A DNA stretch of 13,298 nucleotides from Pseudomonadota bacterium (GCA_023411035.1 JAEYPE010000142.1:1-13298); one strand, 5' to 3'. Counted from the stretch's first letter, positions 6,480-13,298 are shown. Notes: generated by a model not told the origin, from the sequence alone. A program made the numbers and translations.

Positions 6480-6951
6480 GTCGCTGGCAACTCCTGTGGG
6501 TTTGATCGTCGATCCTTGGCCGGCAGATCGGGACGGAGAGGTCGGCCCCCAGAGGGTGTCAATCCAAAAGGGCCGATCCGTTCCTTTCGGTGTTACCGCC
6601 TCGTTGCGTGGGATTGGAAAAGGGATTTTCCGTTCTTTGCAGAGAGGGTTTGGCAACGCCGCCGAGTACGTCATTCTTTATTGCATCCGAATGCGGTGTT
6701 TTCGAGAGTGCAAAGGACGATCGGGCAGTGACGACAGTGGCTAACCACTCCGGATCATTGAAGTTGAAGGGGGGATATCTTCTCTTGCTCTTGGGAGGAT
6801 TCTCTGACTTGCGGCGTAGACTGGGCTTACCGCTGTCGTCATGTTCCCCGAGGGCGCATGGCGTCCCATCCCTCTCCCCGGAGGGGAGAGGGAATTCGAG
6901 ATGCGCTTGTCTTGGGGCAGATCACTTGGGGGCAAATCACTTGGGGGCAAA
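6480..6951. other. Gene-free region between the two gene sets
   Basis: No convincing gene is seen on either strand; the open frames here are low-complexity or read out of neighbouring genes. The stretch from about 6600 to 6830 is visibly richer in A and T than its surroundings, as expected for a promoter region serving the carrier-protein operon on the minus strand. On that strand a perfect TTGACA lies at 6562-6557, but no good -10 box sits 16-18 bases downstream, so no promoter is called. Small dyads include GGAAAA/TTTTCC (6616-6621 and 6626-6631) and AGTGG/CCACT (6736-6740 and 6745-6749); both could be operator half-sites but are short. The palindrome and tandem repeat near the right end are listed separately. 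Confidence 0.6.
6869..6893. repeat. Perfect palindromic hairpin, dispersed-repeat type
   Basis: The arms CCCTCTCCCC (6870-6879) and GGGGAGAGGG (6883-6892) pair perfectly around the 3-base loop GGA, and T6869/A6893 adds an eleventh pair. No T run follows on either strand, so it is not a standard intrinsic terminator. It is located 60 bases past the stop codon of the deacetylase gene, where it could protect the 3' end of that message. The form (CCTCTCC ... GGAGAGG) is that of dispersed intergenic palindromes in many high-GC proteobacteria; membership in a repeat family is inferred. Confidence 0.75.
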
Positions 6952-6954
6952 TCA
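6911..6954. repeat. 15-bp tandem repeat ending on the deacetylase stop codon
   Basis: Three head-to-tail copies: CTTGGGGCAGATCA (6911-6924, one G shorter and one substitution), CTTGGGGGCAAATCA (6925-6939) and CTTGGGGGCAAATCA (6940-6954). The last two are identical. The final TCA at 6952-6954 is the TGA stop of the deacetylase gene on the minus strand, so the array begins at the stop and extends into the 3' untranslated region. Confidence 0.9.
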
Positions 6955-7860
6955 TGCCGCCGGCAGCGGGGCGCCGTGCGTCGGCGCCGGGGCCGGCGTG
7001 ACGCCGCCCCTGTGCTTGCGCAGCCAGGCCGGGATGCCGGTCACCTGCACGGACAGCCAGTCCACCGATGCGTCGTCGGAAATGGGCACGGCGCGCAGGC
7101 GCAGCGGGTCCGTCTTCGGACCGTTCCAGCCGGGATCGATGGTGCGCGCGGTGCGGTAGCCCGCCTGCCGGATGATCGCCACCTCGCGCTCGCTGAAATC
7201 GCCGTTGGGGAAGGCGAAATGGCGGCAGGGCAGGCCGGTGGCCTCCTCCAGCTCCGTCTTGCACAGCGCGATTTCCTCGGCGCAACGGCGGTCGTCGCAT
7301 TGCAGAAGGATCGGGTGGGTGCGGGTGTGGGCGCCATAGTCCGCGACGGACGCCAGATGCCGCACCTCGTCCCAGGTCAGTGACTGGCGGTCGGCGCCGT
7401 CCAGGTCGGGATCGTCGCCGGCCTCGGCCAGCCGGCGGCGCCGTTCGGGGTCGGGAACGCGCTTCAACGTCTCAACGCCGATCCGCCCGGCGGCGACGGT
7501 CTTCCACCAGTAGGGGCGGGCGGTGCCGACCACGCGGCTGCACAGATAGACGGTCGGGCGCACCCCGAACTCGCGGAGCAGCGCTTCCAGGCGGGCGTTG
7601 TTGCGGTGGCCGTCGTCGAAGGTGACGACCAGCGGATAGGGCGGCAGGTCGCCCCACCGCCCGCTCTCCATCGCGTCGGCCATCGCGTCCAGCGTGGTGA
7701 AACTGTAGCGTTCGGCGTACCAGGCGAGATGCGCGCGCATGACCTCCGGATCGGGGTCGTGATAGACGACGATGGTCACGTTCCGGCGCGCGAACAGGGA
7801 ATGGAACAGGGCGCCGACTCCCGTCCAGCGCACGATTCCGGCCGCGATGGCTTGCTTCAT
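6952..7860 (-). CDS. Polysaccharide deacetylase family protein (NodB domain, CE4)
   Basis: A 302-residue NodB-type carbohydrate esterase family 4 protein, which removes N- or O-acetyl groups from sugar polymers or oligosaccharides using a divalent metal. Motif 1 is TFDDG (80-84), giving the catalytic base and metal-binding aspartates. Motif 2 is HTRTHP (178-183) with the two metal-binding histidines, and FAFPNGDF (216-223) corresponds to motif 3. YHD at 33-35 begins the barrel. No clear signal peptide or lipobox is present at the N-terminus, so it may act in the cytosol on a lipid-linked intermediate (inference). ATG at 7860 follows AAAGGTCC. It is the last gene of the glycosyltransferase operon, 86 bases after the preceding gene. 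Confidence 0.9.
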   Translation of the reverse strand: MKQAIAAGIVRWTGVGALFHSLFARRNVTIVVYHDPDPEVMRAHLAWYAERYSFTTLDAMADAMESGRWGDLPPYPLVVTFDDGHRNNARLEALLREFGVRPTVYLCSRVVGTARPYWWKTVAAGRIGVETLKRVPDPERRRRLAEAGDDPDLDGADRQSLTWDEVRHLASVADYGAHTRTHPILLQCDDRRCAEEIALCKTELEEATGLPCRHFAFPNGDFSEREVAIIRQAGYRTARTIDPGWNGPKTDPLRLRAVPISDDASVDWLSVQVTGIPAWLRKHRGGVTPAPAPTHGAPLPAA

Positions 7861-7946
7861 GGGGATTGGACCTTTGCTGTGTGTCCGGTCCTTTTTTCAG
7901 GGCTGGCGAGGCGGTTGCGGACCGGTTCAGGTTGCAGGACAGATCG

Positions 7947-9074
7947 TCAGCCGGAGCGCGCCCGGCGGGGACCGATCGACGCGGCTGGCGACGGTTCGGA
8001 CATCCAGCCGCGGGCGTTCCGGCGGTAGATCTCGATGATGCGTTCCCGGTAGACGGCGATGTCGAACTGGTGTTCGAAGCGGCGGCGCGCGCCCTGGCCC
8101 AGCCGGCGGCGCAGTTCCGCGTCGTCGATCACGCGGGCCAGCGCCTCGGCCAGCGCCGTCCGGTCGCCCGGCGGCACCAGCAGGCCGGTTTCCTCGTCGG
8201 CGATGGCGTCGCCCACGCTGCCGACCGGGGTGGCGACGATGGTCAGGCCGTTGGCCATGGCCTCCAGCACCGACATCGGCAACCCTTCGAACATGGAGGG
8301 CTGGACCAGCACATGGGCCTGGACCAGTTCCTGGCGGCAACCGGCCTGGTCGAGCCAGCCGGTGAAGCGCACGCGCTCCTCCAGCCCCAGGGCCTTGGCC
8401 TGCGCGCGGTAGCTTTCCAGATCGCCGTCGCCGGCGATGGTCAGGTGCCAGGACCGGCTGCGGCAGACCTTCGACGCCAGGGCGTCCAGCAGAACGTCGA
8501 TGCCCTTCAGCTTGATCAGGCGCCCCAGGAACAGCAGGCGCACCGGCCCGTCCTCCGTCCGCGCCGGGATCGTCTCCGGCCCCGGCACGGCGTTGTGCAG
8601 CAGGGTGGCGCGGCGCACGGCGGGGAAGGTGGTCACCACCCAGTTGCGCCAGTATTCGCCCAGCACGACCACCTCGCTGGTCATCTCTATCATGTGGCGG
8701 ATGGCCCAGCGGGACAGCGGCTTCGCATCCTCGTAATGCTTGGGGAAGCGTCCCCCGTGCAGGTGCAGGACGACCGGCACCCGGAACAGCGAGGCCATCG
8801 CGACGATCAGCCCCTTGCGCAGCACGCTGCCGTACTCCGCCATATGGATGTGCACGAGATTCGCCCTGCCGGTCACGAAGCAGCCGAACAGGCGCAGCAT
8901 GGCGGCGGCGAAGTAGAAAGGCATCAGATGGAATTTCGCGTCCGGCCCGTAGCTGTCGATCACCTCGAACGCCACGTCGGGCCTGTGTTGCTTCAGGTCC
9001 GCCGTGAAGTTGTCGACGATCCGCCCCATGCCGCCCTTTTCGAGCGTACCGCCGGGTGAGACGATGTAGATCAT
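7947..9074 (-). CDS. Family 4 glycosyltransferase (GT-B fold)
   Basis: A 375-residue retaining glycosyltransferase of the GT4 group. The N-terminal half opens with a strand and the glycine-rich acceptor loop GGMGR (14-18) and contains HLHGGRF (104-110). The C-terminal half begins at LLFLGRLIKLKGID (180-193, with the Arg and Lys that bind donor phosphates) and carries the E-x7-E signature EGLPMSVLE (263-271). It should add one sugar from a nucleotide donor to a lipid-linked oligosaccharide at the inner face of the membrane. The start at 9074 is supported by CAGGAG 5 bases upstream. It is clearly paralogous to the next gene upstream. Donor and acceptor sugars cannot be told from the sequence. 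Confidence 0.93.
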   Translation of the reverse strand: MIYIVSPGGTLEKGGMGRIVDNFTADLKQHRPDVAFEVIDSYGPDAKFHLMPFYFAAAMLRLFGCFVTGRANLVHIHMAEYGSVLRKGLIVAMASLFRVPVVLHLHGGRFPKHYEDAKPLSRWAIRHMIEMTSEVVVLGEYWRNWVVTTFPAVRRATLLHNAVPGPETIPARTEDGPVRLLFLGRLIKLKGIDVLLDALASKVCRSRSWHLTIAGDGDLESYRAQAKALGLEERVRFTGWLDQAGCRQELVQAHVLVQPSMFEGLPMSVLEAMANGLTIVATPVGSVGDAIADEETGLLVPPGDRTALAEALARVIDDAELRRRLGQGARRRFEHQFDIAVYRERIIEIYRRNARGWMSEPSPAASIGPRRARSG

Positions 9075-9152
9075 ATCCGCTCCTGACTGTCGCGCTCCCC
9101 TCGCGAGGCTTCAGGGAGGAATGAATGGGGACCCCCGCGGTGTAATGGGTTC

Positions 9153-10346
9153 CTACTGACGGCCCGCGCGGGTCAACGATGGCTTCGCCGCCGCGGTGTC
9201 GGGCAGCCTCCCCAGCGAGGGGCGCCGCGCGGCGTCGGGGCGGGCCAGCTCCGCATAGATGTCCTGAAGTCTGCGGCCATAGGCCTCGATCACGAATTTT
9301 TTCAGGAACAGCCGCCGCCCCTCCGCCGACAGGCGCGTGTAGAGCGCCGGATGGCCGGCGAGGTCGCGGACCGCGCGGGCCAGCGCCCCCGGATCGTCGA
9401 CCGGGACGAAGCGCGCCGTCTTTCCGTCGGTCAGCACCTCCGGGATCGAGCCGACCGGGGTGGTGACCACCGGCATGCCCGCCGACAGCGCCTCCAGGAT
9501 CACCATGGGCAGCCCCTCATGGGTGGAGGGCAGCAGCAGCATGTCGTGATCGCGCAGATGGCCGTGCGCCTGTTCGCGCGACACCCAGCCTTCGAAACGG
9601 CATTCGCCGCCCACGCCGAGGTCCGCAGCCATGCGGCGGTAGCCCTCCACGTCGCCGCCGCCGCCGATGGTCACGCGGAAGCGGAAGCCCTGATCCTTCA
9701 TCAGGCGGCAGGAGCGCAGAAGCGTGCCGATGCCCTTGCGCTCCGACAGGTTGGCGAGCACCAGAAGCGACACGATCGCCTCCGGCGGCGGGGCCGCGCG
9801 GACGGGCAGGTCGGCCCCGATGTCCGGCACGGCGTTGTAGAGCACGCGCACCTTGTGCGGGTCCGTCCCGACCGACTGCACCAGGAAGCTGCGCCAGCTC
9901 TCGCCCAGCACGAGCGCGACGCCGCAGCGATCGAACAGCCAGCGGCTGATCGCGCGGGACATCGGCCCCCTGTTGAAATACTCGACGAAGGACGCGCCGT
10001 GCAGATGCACCACCGTGGGGCAGGAGAACAGCCCGGCGAAGAGCTGCACCACCGCCTTGCGCCAGACGCTGGCGTTTTCCGACACGTTGATGTGCACGAC
10101 CGAGGGGCGGTGCCGCAGCATCATGACACCCAGCCGCGCCAGCGTGCCCGCCAGATAAACCGGCGACAGGAACACGCTGCCGGTGCCTCGGGTGTCCAGC
10201 ACCACCGTTTCCGGGGCGGAGGGGCTGTTGCGGAAGGCATCGACGATGTAGCCCGTCATCCGCCCGATCCCGCCGCCGCCGTCCAGTGCACCGGGTGTGG
10301 CGAAGACGACGCAGGCGCGGGCCGCCTTCCTACGCTTGAAACCCAT
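9153..10346 (-). CDS. Family 4 glycosyltransferase (GT-B fold), paralogue of its neighbour
   Basis: A 397-residue GT4 enzyme with the loop GGGGIGR (23-29), TVVHLHGASF (111-120), the donor-side start LLVLANLSERKGI (194-206) and the E-x7-E signature EGLPMVILE (277-285). Its middle region parallels the adjacent GT4 protein closely: VHIN-SVWRK-HLHG here against VHIH-SVLRK-HLHG there, in the same order and spacing. This points to an old tandem duplication. The ATG at 10346 follows the stop of the upstream glycosyltransferase by 7 bases. The likely Shine-Dalgarno (GAGGT) overlaps that stop codon (TGAGGT), so the two are probably translated together. The basic N-terminus and a Pro/Arg/Ala-rich C-terminal tail (from about 370) add to the core domain. 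Confidence 0.93.
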   Translation of the reverse strand: MGFKRRKAARACVVFATPGALDGGGGIGRMTGYIVDAFRNSPSAPETVVLDTRGTGSVFLSPVYLAGTLARLGVMMLRHRPSVVHINVSENASVWRKAVVQLFAGLFSCPTVVHLHGASFVEYFNRGPMSRAISRWLFDRCGVALVLGESWRSFLVQSVGTDPHKVRVLYNAVPDIGADLPVRAAPPPEAIVSLLVLANLSERKGIGTLLRSCRLMKDQGFRFRVTIGGGGDVEGYRRMAADLGVGGECRFEGWVSREQAHGHLRDHDMLLLPSTHEGLPMVILEALSAGMPVVTTPVGSIPEVLTDGKTARFVPVDDPGALARAVRDLAGHPALYTRLSAEGRRLFLKKFVIEAYGRRLQDIYAELARPDAARRPSLGRLPDTAAAKPSLTRAGRQ

Positions 10347-10353
10347 GGTGACC

Positions 10354-11328
10354 TCACGCCGTGCCGGGAGCCGAGAAAATGGCCTGACGCAGCCGGCGCC
10401 GCAGCCCGACCGGCATCAGCGAGTGCATCAGGAAGGTGGTCAGCGCCATCGGCGTCGGCGCGCCGTCCCGCAGCGCCGATTTCAGGATGCGCCGGCGCAC
10501 CGCCGGGGGGCGTGCCGCCTGCTCCCCTCCGGTGGCCTGGAGCAGCAGGCTGGCGTAGGCGCGCGGCGACAGCATGGGCCGCATCGATTCCGCCCAGTTC
10601 AGGGCCGTGTCGATGTTGTGGCAGGTGGACAGGGTGATGCGGTCCGATTCCGTGTAGTGGACCGCCAGAACCTCCGGCACGGTGATCAGGGCGCAGCTTT
10701 CGATCCGCCCGCAGGCGATCAGCCATTCCCAATCGTCGAAGGCCGATTTCGGGATCGGCTGGCGCTGCAACAGGGCCTTGGGCGCCAGCAGGGTGGTGGT
10801 GGGAGCGAAGGTCTCGCCCTTGAACAGCCCGTGCCGGACGAACAGGTAGTCGCCGATCCGGTCCCGCGGGGTGCACAGACGCCGCGGCCATTCGAAGTCG
10901 CCGCGGGCCGTCACCACCTTGCAGCGGCAGCTCATGATCGGGTAGCGCACGCCGGGCGGGCGGGCCGCCATCTGAAGGGCGACCTTGCCCGGCATCCATT
11001 CGTCGTCGTCGTCGAGGAAGGCGATCCAGGCGCCCTGCGCGCGCTCCACGCCCAGATTGCGGGCGCCGGCGGCGCCGCGGTTCCGTTCCAGAGGGATGAC
11101 GGTCAGCCGCGGATCGCCGAACGCCCGCAGGCGCTCCTCCGTGGCCGGGTCGGGGCCGTCGATGACGACGACGACCTCCAGCGGCGCGTAGGTCTGGGCC
11201 AAGGCGCTTTGCACCGCCCGCGCCACCATGTCGGGCCGGTTGCGGGTGGGAATGACGACGGTGACCATCTCTTGCGGGGACGTCATGACGATACCTTCTG
11301 TCGCGCCGGAGATTTCGGGGCGGAACAT
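10354..11328 (-). CDS. Family 2 glycosyltransferase (GT-A fold)
   Basis: A 324-residue inverting glycosyltransferase. The N-terminal nucleotide-binding motif is VTVVIPTRNRPDM (22-34), then NRGAAGARNLG (83-93) and the metal-binding acidic motif FLDDDDEW (104-111). The region around FDDWEW may supply the catalytic base (ED-like motif). The ATG at 11328 is preceded by a perfect AAGGAGG with an 8-base spacer. A second in-frame ATG at 11286 (MTSPQEMV) would give a more usual N-terminus and also has AAGG nearby, so the first 14 residues are somewhat uncertain. No membrane segments. It lies 18 bases after the Wzy/ExoQ-like gene and 7 bases before the first GT4 gene in the same operon. Confidence 0.93.
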   Translation of the reverse strand: MFRPEISGATEGIVMTSPQEMVTVVIPTRNRPDMVARAVQSALAQTYAPLEVVVVIDGPDPATEERLRAFGDPRLTVIPLERNRGAAGARNLGVERAQGAWIAFLDDDDEWMPGKVALQMAARPPGVRYPIMSCRCKVVTARGDFEWPRRLCTPRDRIGDYLFVRHGLFKGETFAPTTTLLAPKALLQRQPIPKSAFDDWEWLIACGRIESCALITVPEVLAVHYTESDRITLSTCHNIDTALNWAESMRPMLSPRAYASLLLQATGGEQAARPPAVRRRILKSALRDGAPTPMALTTFLMHSLMPVGLRRRLRQAIFSAPGTA

Positions 11329-11336
11329 GAGGGGGG

Positions 11337-11343
11337 CCTCCTT
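11337..11343 (-). promoter_or_regulatory. Strong Shine-Dalgarno for the family 2 glycosyltransferase
   Basis: AAGGAGG on the minus strand, 8 bases before the ATG at 11328 and just after the stop of the upstream membrane-protein gene. It is the best ribosome binding site in the window and favours the longer start over the one at 11286. Confidence 0.8.
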
Positions 11344-11346
11344 CCG

Positions 11347-12696
11347 TCAGCCGGGCCGGGCCGGACCGCTCCAACCGGCGGACGGAGGCGCGCCGTAGGA
11401 GGTTCCGTAGGGGGAGGAACTGGCGAAGGCGGCCTGGGGGGCGTAGCGGTCCTCAAGGCGGCGGTCCTGAAGGCGGGCCTGCATCTTCGCCCAGCGGCGG
11501 CGCTGCACGAGGCGGGTCACCGCGACCACCATCACGATCCAGTTCAGCGAATGGCGTTCCAGGAACACGCTCTCCGACACCGAGATCAGCAACAGCGCGC
11601 AGCCGACGGTGAAGATCCAGGCGGGCTCGGCGCGGTTCACGCTGTAGCGGACGGCCATGAAGCCCTGGATCAGCAGGCGGCCCATCAGCATCGCCGTCAG
11701 GATCACGCCGGGCAGGCCCAGATCCAGCCACGCCTCCATCCAGCCGTTGTGGGCGGAATTGATGCCCCAGCCCTGGGTGAAGGTGCTGCCCGGCCCGTAG
11801 GCCCCGTACCAGTAGGCGCCGTAACCCCAGCCGAGAAGGAAGCGGTCCTGGATGGACATCAGCGTGTGTTCCCACAACACCGTGCGCCCGGTCAGCGTCG
11901 GATCTCGGCCCAGCATGTACAGGATGTCGTGCCAGAAGGTGGTGCCGCTGGTGATGCCGACCACAGCGACCAGCAGGATGAAGGCCATGGCCGGCGCGAA
12001 GCTGCGGATGCCGCCGCGCACGAAGCCGCTGACGAGTAGCAGGCCGGCCACCAGGATCGAGGTGACCAGACCCGTGCCCGACCGGCTCATCACGATCAGC
12101 AGCAGGGCCATCAGCAGCAAGGGGCGGACCACCCAGCGCCTGCCCTCGTGCATCCAGTCGAGCCAGAGCAGGCAGAGGACCAGCCACACCATCATGCGGC
12201 CCGTGACGTTCTTCTGCCAGAAGATGCCCTTCCAGGCGCCGACATGCTGCTCGCTGTCCAGCCCGACCGCCGGCATCGCGAAGACCGAGACGTAGGACAG
12301 CACCATCAGGATCGACAGGCCGGCCGCCAGCAGCCGGACGATCTCCGGGAATGTGTAGCGCAGGGCCAGATAGACGGCGAAGACCGTGGTGAACAGGAAG
12401 GCCACCGCACGGCGCAGCGTCACGTCCGGGTAGATCGACCACAAGGCCGACAGGAAGGCCAGCGCCACGATCAGCGACACCGCCGGGCTTCCCATCGGCA
12501 GGCGGAAGGCCAGGCTGGGCCGCGCCGCGATCAGGGCCAGGATCATGACGTAGACGGCCATGAAATAGACCACGGCACCGGGCGCGTCCGGATCGGTCGT
12601 GCCGCCGCCGGTCAGCAGCGCCGGAAGCACCGAGCCGCCGAACGAGACGATGCAGAAGACGGCGACGCTCTTTTCCAGAACTTCGAGGACTTTCAT
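11347..12696 (-). CDS. O-antigen ligase / Wzy / ExoQ family membrane protein
   Basis: A 449-residue polytopic membrane protein with about ten hydrophobic segments (for example around residues 9-28, 40-60, 70-85, 96-112, 120-140, 168-180, 190-222, 233-250, 327-345 and 358-375). Family landmarks are FWQKNVTGRM (159-168), LTGRTVLWEHTL (268-279), LLGWGYGAYW (287-296) and SAHNGWMEAWLDLGLPG (314-330). The LTGRT-x-W and LGWGYGAYW pair is closest to ExoQ-type exopolysaccharide polymerases, which join lipid-linked repeat units in the periplasm; a ligase role is also possible in this family. The tail from 400 is basic, then Ser/Gly/Tyr/Pro-rich, and should be cytoplasmic or flexible. The ATG at 12696 is chosen because the first membrane helix follows at once. 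In-frame upstream starts (ATG at 12765, TTG at 12780) would add a tail unlike the family. It is the first gene of the operon. Confidence 0.88.
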   Translation of the reverse strand: MKVLEVLEKSVAVFCIVSFGGSVLPALLTGGGTTDPDAPGAVVYFMAVYVMILALIAARPSLAFRLPMGSPAVSLIVALAFLSALWSIYPDVTLRRAVAFLFTTVFAVYLALRYTFPEIVRLLAAGLSILMVLSYVSVFAMPAVGLDSEQHVGAWKGIFWQKNVTGRMMVWLVLCLLWLDWMHEGRRWVVRPLLLMALLLIVMSRSGTGLVTSILVAGLLLVSGFVRGGIRSFAPAMAFILLVAVVGITSGTTFWHDILYMLGRDPTLTGRTVLWEHTLMSIQDRFLLGWGYGAYWYGAYGPGSTFTQGWGINSAHNGWMEAWLDLGLPGVILTAMLMGRLLIQGFMAVRYSVNRAEPAWIFTVGCALLLISVSESVFLERHSLNWIVMVVAVTRLVQRRRWAKMQARLQDRRLEDRYAPQAAFASSSPYGTSYGAPPSAGWSGPARPG

Positions 12697-12980
12697 GGGG
12701 CCGCTGTTCCGGTGAAAAGGGCTGTGATAAGCAGTGAACGCCCGCCGGGCGCACACCGTTTCCATCTCTGAAGATGCCAACCCGATGCCCGGACCAGTAG
12801 CCGGGCGGAGGCATTAGGCCGAAGGAGGCCGCCCCCGTTGGGGCTACCTCCGGTTGGGCCATCCACCCCGATCTTGCGGACCGGCCGGGGCGTATGCATG
12901 CCCGGTCCAGAAAAGGAAAGCCCCCCTTCCGCCGGGGAGGAGGGGCCGGGGAAGAGGGGCCCGGATGAAGCGCCGCGGGG
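12697..12980. other. Intergenic region upstream of the polysaccharide operon
   Basis: These 284 bases separate the sugar transferase stop from the ExoQ/Wzy-like start. The right part holds the probable terminator listed separately. Next to it GGACCGG (12878-12884) and CCGGTCC (12902-12908) form a 7-bp inverted repeat with partial inner pairing around TATGCATG. The remainder is GC-rich, and no good promoter boxes are visible. A promoter for the operon would be expected here if the terminator is effective. Confidence 0.5.
12910..12946 (-). terminator. Probable intrinsic terminator after the sugar transferase gene
   Basis: On the minus strand GCCCCTCCTC (12946-12937) pairs with GAAGGGGGGC (12929-12920) around a 7-base GC-rich loop; the stem has one wobble and one mismatch. 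It is followed by TTTCCTTTTC (12919-12910). It is 35 bases beyond the TGA of the sugar transferase gene. The T tract is interrupted by CC, so termination may be partial and allow read-through into the operon. Confidence 0.6.
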
Positions 12981-13298
12981 TCATGTCCCGTCGCCCTTCA
13001 GGACGATCACCGCCGTCTTGCACAGGATGTAGAAGTCGAACAGCAGGCCGCAGTTGCGGACGTAGAAGACGTCCATCGAAACGCGTTCCTGGAAGGTGGT
13101 GCGATGACGCCCCGACACCTGCCAGTAGCCGGTCAGGCCCGGACGGACGGAGCCGATGACCTCGGCCGACGCCCCCACCTCCGGCAGCTCCTTCGGCATG
13201 TAGGCGCGCGGACCGATCAGGCTCATGTCGCCCATCAGGATGTTCCACAGCTGCGGCAGTTCGTCGAGGGAGGTCTTGCGCAGAAAGCGGCCAAAGGG
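12981..13298 (-). CDS. Polyprenyl-phosphate sugar-1-phosphate transferase, C-terminal part (partial)
   Basis: The last 105 residues of a bacterial sugar transferase (ExoY/WbaP/PssY-like, Pfam Bac_transf type). The gene runs off the right edge, and the frame is open to the first base (reading PFGRFLRKTSLDELPQLWNI). Landmarks are KTSLDELPQLWN, MGDMSLIGPRAYMP, VRPGLTGYWQVSGR and the C-terminal hydrophobic reentrant-like segment NCGLLFDFYILCKTAVIVLKG. The family transfers a sugar-1-phosphate from a nucleotide sugar to undecaprenyl phosphate at the inner membrane, starting repeat-unit assembly. The missing N-terminal part decides whether it is the short (PglC-like) or the long polytopic form. It ends with TGA at 12981, upstream of the ExoQ-like operon. 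Confidence 0.95.
   Translation of the reverse strand, partial: PFGRFLRKTSLDELPQLWNILMGDMSLIGPRAYMPKELPEVGASAEVIGSVRPGLTGYWQVSGRHRTTFQERVSMDVFYVRNCGLLFDFYILCKTAVIVLKGDGT

Noticed and set aside
6729..6841. A 9-bp inverted repeat (TGACGACAG / CTGTCGTCA) bounding a 113-base segment, possibly a small mobile element.
   Set aside because: No target-site duplication or transposase-like content is seen, and a 9-bp match at this spacing is not rare by chance.
7868..7897. A GGACC/GGTCC hairpin followed by TTTTTT on the + strand, resembling a terminator.
   Set aside because: No + strand gene exists here to terminate; the stem is only 5 bp with a long loop.
7885..7925. CCGGTCC and GGACCGG inverted repeat between the deacetylase and GT4 genes, similar to the GGACCGG/CCGGTCC pair at 12878-12908.
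   Set aside because: The same 7-mer also occurs inside coding sequence (for example near 4448-4454), so it is probably background in GC-rich DNA and not a shared operator.

Overview
The window looks like chromosomal or chromid DNA of a high-GC alphaproteobacterium. The 23S rRNA 3' end at the left edge resembles Azospirillum and related Rhodospirillales, and the coding sequence uses strongly GC-rich third positions. The genus is inferred from memory of such sequences, not from a search.

Layout, left to right: (1) Positions 1-126 are the 3' end of a 23S rRNA gene on the + strand. About 86 bases of spacer follow, then a strong 16-bp hairpin terminator (212-255). No 5S rRNA or tRNA lies between them, so this rRNA operon end appears to be deleted. 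(2) Everything else is on the minus strand and converges on that terminator. The genes nearest the rRNA form a five-gene set, read right to left: a free-standing acyl carrier protein (6479-6183), an AMP-forming acyl/aryl-CoA ligase (6106-4550), a glutamine-hydrolysing asparagine synthase (4482-2467), an ammonia-dependent NAD-synthase-family protein (2388-1381) and a GNAT-type acyltransferase (1384-278, overlapping the previous gene by 4 bases). (3) A 472-base gene-free stretch (6480-6951) holds a perfect dispersed-type palindrome and a 15-bp tandem repeat that ends on the stop codon of the next gene. (4) An exopolysaccharide assembly operon reads from 12696 to 6952: a polytopic Wzy/ExoQ/O-antigen-ligase family protein, a family 2 glycosyltransferase, two paralogous family 4 glycosyltransferases and a NodB-type polysaccharide deacetylase. 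(5) The C-terminal part of a polyprenyl-phosphate sugar transferase enters from the right edge (13298-12981). It is followed by its own probable terminator.

How it may work (inference): the sugar transferase loads the first sugar on undecaprenyl phosphate. The three glycosyltransferases extend it, the deacetylase frees an amino group, and the Wzy/ExoQ-like protein polymerises or ligates the product. The carrier-protein cassette could activate a carboxylic acid on the carrier, modify it by amidation, and pass it through the GNAT protein to a sugar amine or hydroxyl. This cassette is the most likely place for an undescribed biochemical system in the window. No flippase, chain-length regulator or export channel is present, so the locus must continue to the right or depend on genes elsewhere.
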